In this document: in pieces, positions 58,555-64,000 of the stretch
Position numbering within the stretch: position 1 is the first letter of the stretch
How the letters are laid out: each line of letters begins with the position of its first letter
Assembly: GCF_046000175.1 (NCBI RefSeq)
Contig: NZ_JBEOMB010000049.1
Location: forward strand, 18,988-82,987
DNA from: Rhodoplanes sp046000175
GTDB lineage: Bacteria > Pseudomonadota > Alphaproteobacteria > Rhizobiales > Xanthobacteraceae
Length of the DNA stretch: 64,000 nt
Reading direction: 5' to 3'
Position numbers and translations under genes: made by a program
Notes under the pieces: model-generated
Databases searched by the model: none
What the model saw: the letters and a program-made list of their open reading frames with translations, nothing else
Told to the model about the DNA's origin: nothing

Positions 58555-59316
58555 TCAGAGCGTGCCGGAGATGCCGAGATCGGCGAGCGTCTGGATCGTC
58601 AGGGCACGGGCCGTCGCGCGGGCGGCCGCGACGTCGCCTTCGCAGATCCGGTCGATCAGGGCGATGAGCAGGGCCCGGCTCTTGCGGCCCCGGCTGCGGG
58701 CGAACGCGGCGTTCACGTAGATCAGGGTCTGCTGCAGGGTCCGGTCCCAGATCTCTTGCATCACCCGGTTGCCGGCGGCGGCCAGCAGCCATTGCGACAG
58801 CTTGCCGCCGAACGCCGGATGGCCCGCATCGAGCTTGGTGAAGGCGGCGTCGATGCTGCGCTTCAGCTCGGCCGCGCCCGCGATGGTCTGGGGCGTCGGG
58901 CTGCGGGCGGCGAGCTCGACCGCGTATTCCAGGAGCGCGAGGCGCACTTGGAACAGCTCGATGATCTCCCGCTCGGAGAGGCGCTTCACCCGGACGCCCT
59001 GGAAAGGCGGGCGCTCGGCGAGGCCGTCCGCCACGACGGCCTGCAGAGCCTCGCGGATCGGGCCGTTGGAAAAGCCGAACTCTTCGCGGAGCTGCGCCTC
59101 GCGGATGCGCTCGCCGGGCGCGTAGACCCCCGTGATGATTCGCTCGCGCAGCACCTCGGCGAGCCACAGGCTGCGCGACGGCGGCGGCGGCTCCGCCGGG
59201 GGACGCTGCGTGGTTCGCACCGCGGGCTCGGGCCGCACCGACCCGCCGGCCACGGGCGCCGCCGTCCGCCCGCGTGCCGAAGCCGCAGGCCTGGTGCGTC
59301 GTCCCGGTTCCGTCAT
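58555..59316 (-). CDS. GntR family regulator, FCD type
   Basis: A 253-residue repressor. A 45-residue Pro/Arg-rich N-terminal arm precedes the winged helix-turn-helix (VLRERIITGVYAPGERIREA and GFSNGPIREALQAVVADGL), then an FCD effector domain (RLALLEYAVELAARS and HPAFGGKLSQWLLAAAGN). FCD-type GntR proteins sense carboxylates or sugar acids. Its neighbours (a NodB-fold deacetylase and a divergent TctC gene) suggest it controls them; an AT-rich palindrome in the divergent gap is a candidate operator. The ATG at 59316 has GGGAGAG upstream. Confidence 0.9.
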   Translation of the reverse strand: MTEPGRRTRPAASARGRTAAPVAGGSVRPEPAVRTTQRPPAEPPPPSRSLWLAEVLRERIITGVYAPGERIREAQLREEFGFSNGPIREALQAVVADGLAERPPFQGVRVKRLSEREIIELFQVRLALLEYAVELAARSPTPQTIAGAAELKRSIDAAFTKLDAGHPAFGGKLSQWLLAAAGNRVMQEIWDRTLQQTLIYVNAAFARSRGRKSRALLIALIDRICEGDVAAARATARALTIQTLADLGISGTL

Positions 59317-59397
59317 CGTCACGCTCTCCCCACCGAAGCGCCAGCGCTTACGCGGCGGCCGCAGCGATGACAAGCCGCGGCGGCCGACGCACCGGGC

Positions 59398-60252
59398 TCA
59401 GAAGAACCGGGCCTTGTAGGGATGCTCCGGCGCAGTTGCCGCCAGGGCCCAATCGGCCAGCTCCTCGTGCCGGGCGAACCAGACGTCCGGGAACTGCTGC
59501 ATGTAGCGGACGATCTCCTCGAACACCGACATGATCATCGGCCTGCCGCCGAAGTGGCAGTGCAGGGTCAGCACCAGCATGGACATCGGCTCGGTGCGAT
59601 ACAGATAGTCGAACGTCCCCTTGTAGACGTCCCAGAGATCGCGCGGGCTGGAGCGCAGAACGCGGTTGTCGGTGAAGTCGCTGTTCGGCACCGCGGCGAG
59701 CACGCCGTTCGGCGTCTCGATCCGGTGCGGCAGGTCGATATAGGTGACGTCGGCGTGCCACTTCAGCTTCTCGGCGGCCAGGAAGCTGGTCGTGTGCTCG
59801 GTGAAGGCGAGCACCGAGGAGAGCCACCCGGTCGGCCGCTTGCCGGCCTTCTCCTCCAGAATGCCGAGGCAGCGCCCGATGGTCGCCCGCTCCTCCTCCG
59901 GCTCCATGTAGGCGAGCAGCGCGTCCTGGGTGTAGTTGTGACCGCCGACGTCGTGGCCGGAGCGGACGATCTGCGCCACCGTGTCGGGGAAGAGCTCGGC
60001 GCATCGTGCATTGGTGAAGAAGGTGCCGGGGATTTGCAGGCGGTCGAGCGTGCGCACGACGCGCCAGACGCCGACCCGTGTGCCGTAGGTGGACCAGGCA
60101 CGACCGGCGAGATCGACGGTGCCTGGCTTGAGATGCGTGGTCTGCACCGAGTAGTTCGGCGCCTTTCCCTCGGCCCAGGTCTCGTACATCACCGTGACGG
60201 CGACGGCGACCCGCTTTCCGTTCGGCCACGTCGGCCCGTTCCCGCGCTCCAC
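59398..60252 (-). CDS. polysaccharide-deacetylase-fold (NodB/PuuE-like) hydrolase
   Basis: A 284-residue protein without a signal peptide. The NodB fold is shown by the start VAVAVTVMYETW, IPGTFFTN (second strand), SGHDVGGHNYTQDALL (metal-binding histidines region) and LHCHFGGRP near the end. Cytoplasmic members of this group include allantoinase PuuE and cyclic-imide hydrolases, so an amide-ring substrate is as likely as a sugar. Start GTG at 60252 has GGGAGG eight bases upstream. It faces away from the TctC gene and follows the GntR gene in orientation. Confidence 0.86.
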   Translation of the reverse strand: MERGNGPTWPNGKRVAVAVTVMYETWAEGKAPNYSVQTTHLKPGTVDLAGRAWSTYGTRVGVWRVVRTLDRLQIPGTFFTNARCAELFPDTVAQIVRSGHDVGGHNYTQDALLAYMEPEEERATIGRCLGILEEKAGKRPTGWLSSVLAFTEHTTSFLAAEKLKWHADVTYIDLPHRIETPNGVLAAVPNSDFTDNRVLRSSPRDLWDVYKGTFDYLYRTEPMSMLVLTLHCHFGGRPMIMSVFEEIVRYMQQFPDVWFARHEELADWALAATAPEHPYKARFF

Positions 60253-60369
60253 TGGACGATCCTCCCGTTACCGCCTCCGCCGTTGCTGCGGTGCCGTTTC
60301 GCCGATGCGCTTCGGCCATCTCGGTCCGGCGCGACGATGTCGACGGAGGGAATTGCGTCGCGGCCTCTG

Positions 60370-60382
60370 ATTAATTATTAAT
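60370..60382. promoter_or_regulatory. AT-rich palindrome in the divergent promoter gap
   Basis: ATTAAT-T-ATTAAT is symmetric around its central base and stands out in GC-rich surroundings. It lies 118 bases before the deacetylase gene and 75 before the TctC gene, as expected for an operator of the adjacent GntR regulator or a shared promoter. Confidence 0.4.
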
Positions 60383-60456
60383 AATACGCAAGTCAAGAAC
60401 GAGCGGCACCCGCGCCGCACCCGAGGAAACGCGAAAACACAAGAGAGGAGCCGACC

Positions 60457-61539
60457 ATGCGCCTGCTTCGGCAGCTCGCGACCATCGTCGCCGCGGCGAC
60501 CGGACCCGCCGTGACCAGCACTGTGCTGACCAGCACTGTCGTGATCGGCACCGTCACGATCGGCACAGTCCTGGCGACGGTGTCCGGTCCGGCCGCGGCT
60601 CAGTCCGCGCTCCAGTCGACGGCGAAGGATGCCGCCCGAGACTCCTGGCCCGACCGTCCGATCCGTTTCCTGGTCACCTCGGCAGCGGGTGGCGGCATCG
60701 ACCTGATGGCGCGCCTGCTGGCCGAAGGCCTGAGCAGCGAGCTGCCGCAGCGCGTGATCGTCGAGAACAACGGTTCCGCCGGCGGGCTGATCGCCACCCG
60801 CACGGTCGCCAAGGCGGAGCCCGACGGCTACACGTTCCTGTTCACGGGCCCCGGCATGGCGTCGCTGCCCTATGTCTACAAGACGCCGGGCTTCGACGTC
60901 CGGCGCGACTTCGAGAGCGTCTCGCTGGTCACGCGCTATCCGCTCGTGATGGTGACGACTCCGGACGTGCCGGCCAAGACGTTGCCCGAGTTCATCGCGC
61001 TGGTGAAGAAGAACCCCGGCAAGTACGCGTTCGGCTCGAGCGGCATCGGCGGCGCTTCGCACATTCCGCTCGAGGCGTTCAAGGCCAGTGCCGGACTCGA
61101 CATGGTCCATGTGCCGTATCGCGGCAGCGGCCAGACGACGGCGGCGCTGCTCGGTGGCCAGATCCATCTCGTCATCGACGGGTTGGCGCCGCAGCTCCCC
61201 AACATCGAGGACGGCCGCGTGCGGGCGCTCGCCGTCACCACGACCGAACGCTCACCGAAGCGGCCGGACCTTCCGACCGTCGCGGAGACGTTGCCGGGCT
61301 TCGCCTTCCCCATGTGGGTCGCCGTCTTCGCGCCGGCCAAGACGCCCGCCGCCATCGTCGAGCGCATGTCAAAGGCGATCGCCGCGGCCGTGAAGTCGCC
61401 GGCCATCGCCAAACGTTTCGACGAGCTGGTGGTCGATCCGGTCGGCTCCTCGCCCAAGGAGCTCGACCGCTTCCTCGACGAGCAGCTCGCCTTCAACAAG
61501 GCGGCGATCGAGAAGGCCGGCATCAGCATCCAGGAGTGA
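60457..61539 (+). CDS. TTT-type periplasmic receptor (Bug/TctC)
   Basis: A 360-residue receptor of the Bug family. The mature part has WPDRPIRFLVTSAAGGGID, VENNGSAGGLIATRTVAKA, GKYAFGSSGIGGASH, HVPYRGSGQTTAALLGGQ and PTVAETLPGF. The exported N-terminus is unusually long and contains four consecutive five-residue units (TSTVL, TSTVV, IGTVT, IGTVL) encoded by 15-base repeats at 60511-60570. No TctA or TctB gene is adjacent, so it either uses a remote permease or acts as a sensor. The ATG has GAGGAG upstream. An NTF2-like gene follows after three bases. Confidence 0.9.
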   Translation: MRLLRQLATIVAAATGPAVTSTVLTSTVVIGTVTIGTVLATVSGPAAAQSALQSTAKDAARDSWPDRPIRFLVTSAAGGGIDLMARLLAEGLSSELPQRVIVENNGSAGGLIATRTVAKAEPDGYTFLFTGPGMASLPYVYKTPGFDVRRDFESVSLVTRYPLVMVTTPDVPAKTLPEFIALVKKNPGKYAFGSSGIGGASHIPLEAFKASAGLDMVHVPYRGSGQTTAALLGGQIHLVIDGLAPQLPNIEDGRVRALAVTTTERSPKRPDLPTVAETLPGFAFPMWVAVFAPAKTPAAIVERMSKAIAAAVKSPAIAKRFDELVVDPVGSSPKELDRFLDEQLAFNKAAIEKAGISIQE

Positions 61540-61542
61540 GAC

Positions 61543-62019
61543 ATGTCCGCGGAACCGAACGGCGGGGGCGGGCGCGACCACGGCGCCCTCCTCCAGACGC
61601 TCACCGCCCTGGAGGTCGACTACTGGCACGAGGTCGATCTCCACCACGGCCGGGAGGGGCACGGCTTCTACGTGCCGGACGGCGTGTTCGTCATCGGCGA
61701 GACCCGGATGCAGGGCCACGAGGCGGTCCGCGGCTTCTATGCGTGGCGGGAGGCCCGCGGCGCCCGCACCGCCCGCCATGTCGTCACCAACTTCCGGATC
61801 GATCACGCTCGCGAGGATGAAGCGACGCTGCGTTGCATCCTGCTGCTCTATGCCGCCGACGGCGAGCCGGTGCTGCCCTCGCTGCCCGCCATCATGATCG
61901 CCGACGTGACGAGCATCTGCGTGCGCCAGGACGGCCGCTGGCTGTACCGCGCGCACGTGCTGACGCCGGTGTTCATGGGCGGCGTCGCGCCGACCATACC
62001 GCCGGCGGCGGAACCGTAG
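61543..62019 (+). CDS. SnoaL/NTF2-like fold protein
   Basis: A 158-residue protein with the cone-shaped NTF2-like fold, recognised by LEVDYWHEVDLHHGREGHGFYVPDGVFVI, the GHEAVRGFYAWRE helix and the C-terminal GRWLYRAHVLTPVF. Members are isomerases, dehydratases or binding proteins. Coupled to the TctC gene (3-base gap) and followed by a family-3 binding protein, it may act on the transported compound, but the reaction is unknown. Confidence 0.82.
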   Translation: MSAEPNGGGGRDHGALLQTLTALEVDYWHEVDLHHGREGHGFYVPDGVFVIGETRMQGHEAVRGFYAWREARGARTARHVVTNFRIDHAREDEATLRCILLLYAADGEPVLPSLPAIMIADVTSICVRQDGRWLYRAHVLTPVFMGGVAPTIPPAAEP

Positions 62020-62078
62020 TATCGGTGCAGCCGGAGCCTCGGCCGGCGTCTCGGCCGCGGGCCAGGAGGGAGCTCCCG

Positions 62079-62795
62079 ATGCAGGACGTGCTGAACGCGC
62101 TCGCGCCCAAGGGCCGCGTGCGCGCCGCCATCAACTTCGGCAACGCCGTGCTGGCCCAGCAGGACCCGGTGACGGGCGAGCCGCGCGGCACCCAGGCGGC
62201 GCTCGCCCGCGCGCTCGCCGAGCGGCTGGGCGTGCCGGTCGACTTCGCGACCTACAAGGCGGCCGGCAAGGTGTTCGAGGCGCTCGCCCGCGACGAATGG
62301 GACGTCGCCTTCATGGCGATCGACCCGGTGCGCGCCGCCGAGCTCGACTTCACGGCCCCCTATGTGCTGATCGAGGCCGGGTGCCTGGTGCCGGAGGGCT
62401 CGCCCCTGCAGGACGTCGGCGACGTCGACCGGCCGGGGGTGCGCATCGCCGGCGCCCGCGGCAGCGCCTACGAGCTGCATCTCACCCGCACCCTGAAGCA
62501 GGCCGAGCTGGTGCTCGCCCCGAGCGGGCCGGAGGCGCGGGCCCTGTTCGTCGACCAGGAGCTGGAGGCGGTCGCCGGGGTGCGCCAGGAGCTGGTGGCC
62601 TTCGCCGAATCGCATCCGGGTTACAGGGTCATGCCGGGCCGGTTCGTCGGCATCGAGCAGGCGATCGCCGTGCCCAAGGGCCGCGCCGCCGCGCTCGCCT
62701 TCCTGCAGGGCTTCATCGCCGAGATGAAGCGCAACGGCTTCGTCGCCCAGGCGCTCGCCGCCAGTGGCCAGTCGCCGAGCCTGGTGGCGCCGTGA
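62079..62795 (+). CDS. family-3 solute-binding-like protein without signal peptide
   Basis: A 238-residue protein with the family-3 binding fold (RVRAAINFGNAVLAQQDPVTGEPRG, GKVFEALARDEWDVAFMAIDP, LDFTAPYVLIEAG and AYELHLTRTLKQAEL). The N-terminus MQDVLNALAPKGRVRAAI is not a signal peptide, and the codons upstream do not give one. It may be cytoplasmic, with a ligand-sensing or enzymatic role (arogenate/prephenate dehydratase-like proteins share this fold). The ATG at 62079 has AGGAGGG nine bases upstream. It lies 59 bases after the NTF2-like gene. Confidence 0.83.
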   Translation: MQDVLNALAPKGRVRAAINFGNAVLAQQDPVTGEPRGTQAALARALAERLGVPVDFATYKAAGKVFEALARDEWDVAFMAIDPVRAAELDFTAPYVLIEAGCLVPEGSPLQDVGDVDRPGVRIAGARGSAYELHLTRTLKQAELVLAPSGPEARALFVDQELEAVAGVRQELVAFAESHPGYRVMPGRFVGIEQAIAVPKGRAAALAFLQGFIAEMKRNGFVAQALAASGQSPSLVAP

Positions 62796-62932
62796 GCGAG
62801 CCTGGTGGTGCCGTAAGATTGAAGTGACGGCCGCTACGAAGCCGTCATTCCGGGGCGCGGACCTCCGTCCAGGCCTCGCCGTCACCGTACCCGGCCTCGT
62901 GCCGAGCATCCACGCACGGCCGCTCTGATTTG

Positions 62933-63039
62933 GTCATTCCGGGGCGCCGCACAGCGGCGAACCCGGAATCCAGCGGCACGCTCGTCCGTCATGGTTGGAT
63001 TCCGGGTTCGCGGACCTGCGGTCCGCGCCCCGGAATGAC
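62933..63039. repeat. palindromic intergenic repeat, family C (copy 3)
   Basis: Outer arms GTCATTCCGGGGCG and GCCCCGGAATGAC, inner arms GAACCCGGAATCC and GGATTCCGGGTTC, nearly identical to the unit at 14083-14222. A partial copy (GTCATTCCGGGGCGCGGACC) begins at 62844, followed by a family D fragment. The unit ends nine bases beyond the stop of the convergent PPOX gene. Confidence 0.8.
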
Positions 63040-63047
63040 AAGCCGCC

Positions 63048-63446
63048 TCAGTTCATGCCCGAAGCCGAGGTCGGCTCGATGGCGATCGACAGGCGCTGCT
63101 CGCCCGGCTGGCGGTACGGATAGGTGTCGACGCCGAGATACTTCTTGGCGAGCGAATCGATATGAGCGTCGGCGCCGTCCTCGGTGACGCTACGCACCGT
63201 GCCGCGGATCTGCAGGTAGCGATAGGGATTGTCGGGGTCGATGATGGCGAGCGCCACCGGCCGCCCGGGCGTGAGCGTCTTGGCCTTCACGCGGCCCTTC
63301 GCCGTGTTCACCCGCACCACGCCGTCCGTGTAGTCGAACCACACCGGCGTCACCTGGGGCGAGCCGTCGGCCATCACGGTGGCGATGCTGGCGAAGGCCT
63401 TCTTGTCCTTCAAGAGATCGAGATAGGCGTCCGGAGGCGTGACCAT
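63048..63446 (-). CDS. PPOX-class (F420-dependent-type) flavin/deazaflavin-binding protein
   Basis: A 132-residue split-barrel protein of the pyridoxamine-phosphate-oxidase-like class. Family blocks are AYLDLLKDKKAFASIATVMADG, PQVTPVWFDYTDGVVRVNTA, GRVKAKTLTPGRPVALAIIDP and YRYLQIRGTV. Such proteins bind F420, FMN or haem; cofactor cannot be set by eye. The ATG at 63446 has GGGAGA eight bases upstream. It is a single gene. Confidence 0.87.
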   Translation of the reverse strand: MVTPPDAYLDLLKDKKAFASIATVMADGSPQVTPVWFDYTDGVVRVNTAKGRVKAKTLTPGRPVALAIIDPDNPYRYLQIRGTVRSVTEDGADAHIDSLAKKYLGVDTYPYRQPGEQRLSIAIEPTSASGMN

Positions 63447-63597
63447 CGAATGTCTCCCGGGGTCCTGACGGTGTCCTAGGCGCGCCGGCGCGCCGCCGGC
63501 ACGGTGGTATATAGGGTGGGATGCACCGGCCGACAGGGTCGGGGAGCGCGCCGGCCCGCCCTTTCCCCGCCGCGCTCGCCGGCCCATATTGCGGCCC

Positions 63598-64000
63598 ATG
63601 GCCAAGCCCCCCAAAGACCCCGCCCGCCCGACCCGGGCCAAGGCGTCCCGCGAGACCCTGCCGCCGATCGCGCCCGCCCTGGAGGCGCTGCTCAACCCCG
63701 GCATCGCCCGCGGCGAGGCCGGCCTCGGCTCGCAGACCGGGCGGGAGCCGCGCCCGCCGTCTTCCACCTCTCCCCTGCGGGGAGAGATCGCGCCGAAGGC
63801 GCGGGTGAGGGGGGCCCAACGCGAGTCATCAACCCCCTCACCCGCCGACGCTGCGCGTCGTCGGCCTCTCCCCCCCGGGGAGAGGCGATCCGAGCCCGAG
63901 GAACCGATCGAACACAGCGAGGCGGCCTCCCGCCTGCAGCCGCCGCCCGACAACTCGCGCGACCGTCGCGCCGACTTTTCCGCGGCCCACACGGCGCGGA
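63598..64000 (+). CDS. N-terminus of a large protein, probably UvrB, with an in-frame repeat insertion
   Basis: The frame is open from ATG 63598 to the end of the window (134 codons) with no stop. It starts MAKPPKDPARPTRAKASRE, then LLNPGIARGEAGLGSQTG, and after the repeat LQPPPDNSRDRRADFSAAH. This resembles the variable N-terminal arm of alphaproteobacterial UvrB, the damage-recognition helicase of nucleotide excision repair, but the conserved helicase core is outside the window, so the name is a guess. Residues about 45-105 are encoded by a family E palindrome, splitting what looks like GLGSQTG-LQPPPDNS. No ribosome site is clear. Confidence 0.5.
   Translation, partial: MAKPPKDPARPTRAKASRETLPPIAPALEALLNPGIARGEAGLGSQTGREPRPPSSTSPLRGEIAPKARVRGAQRESSTPSPADAARRRPLPPGERRSEPEEPIEHSEAASRLQPPPDNSRDRRADFSAAHTAR
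63770..63890. repeat. palindromic repeat, family E (copy 3), inside a reading frame
   Basis: Hairpin CCTCTCCCCTGCGGGGAGAG at the left and CCTCTCCCCCCCGGGGAGAGG at the right, plus GTGAGGGGG/CCCCCTCAC arms around GGCGCGGG-type loops. All of it is translated in the frame of the probable uvrB gene. Confidence 0.72.

Overview
The window looks like chromosome from a very GC-rich alphaproteobacterium of the order Hyphomicrobiales (Rhizobiales). Evidence: an hsp20 gene paired with a DUF1150 gene, the hpnC-hpnD-hpnE-shc hopanoid operon, a btaA-btaB betaine-lipid pair, an HvrA-type H-NS protein, many tripartite tricarboxylate (TTT) transport genes, frequent GTG/TTG starts and abundant palindromic intergenic repeats. 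A facultatively anaerobic or phototrophic member of the Xanthobacteraceae or a relative would fit, because periplasmic nitrate reductase sits near ferredoxin-dependent 2-oxoacid metabolism, but the genus cannot be fixed from sequence alone. No rRNA, tRNA, CRISPR array, transposase or phage gene was seen.

Layout. 1-14.1 kb: the end of ugpB, then mostly single genes (LssY-domain protein, DnaQ-like exonuclease, MFS permease, caspase-like protein, manganese catalase, Tat lipoprotein hydrolase, L,D-transpeptidase with an AapJ-type binding protein, PanE-like reductase). These are followed by a heat-shock unit (RpoH-type promoter, possible RNA thermometer, hsp20, DUF1150), ptsN and a TauE/SafE permease. 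14.4-25.3 kb: two facing catabolic clusters. On + are a Gfo/Idh/MocA dehydrogenase and a complete TTT transporter (TctC, TctB, TctA). On - are a NitT/TauT-type ABC importer, a cyclic amidohydrolase, a PhyH-like protein and an isochorismatase-VOC fusion. 25.3-33.1 kb: one - strand operon of NfnA-like and NfnB-like subunits, a two-subunit 2-oxoacid:ferredoxin oxidoreductase and a large NifJ-related iron-sulfur protein, with an FNR/FixK-type box upstream. 33.6-40.3 kb: ispA diverging from hpnCDE-shc, which carry farnesyl diphosphate through squalene to hopene. 40.3-46.7 kb: the nap operon, reading in transcription order NapF/NapD-hybrid, napD, napA, napG, napH, napB, napC.

46.9-54.3 kb: a four-gene - strand operon (AGE-like epimerase fold, tandem DJ-1/PfpI, tandem EthD, GH13 branching-enzyme-like) that I do not recognise as a described pathway. 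54.4-56.4 kb: btaA-btaB behind a convincing Pho box, which implies phospholipid replacement under phosphate limitation. 56.5-57.8 kb: an H-NS-family gene beside about 860 bases of unusually AT-rich, apparently gene-free DNA. 57.8-63.4 kb: small enzymes and a third catabolic cluster (GntR regulator, NodB-fold deacetylase, divergent TctC, NTF2-like protein, family-3 binding protein). The window ends in the N-terminus of a probable uvrB, whose reading frame is interrupted, still open, by one of the palindromic repeats.

Functionally, the anaerobic parts (nap, OFOR-NFN) each have an FNR-like site and may be co-regulated. The lipid parts (ispA-hpn-shc, btaAB) shape the membrane. The three transporter/hydrolase clusters suggest a heterotrophic soil or water lifestyle on organic acids and cyclic amides. 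Families are assigned from motifs read by eye; no database search was run.
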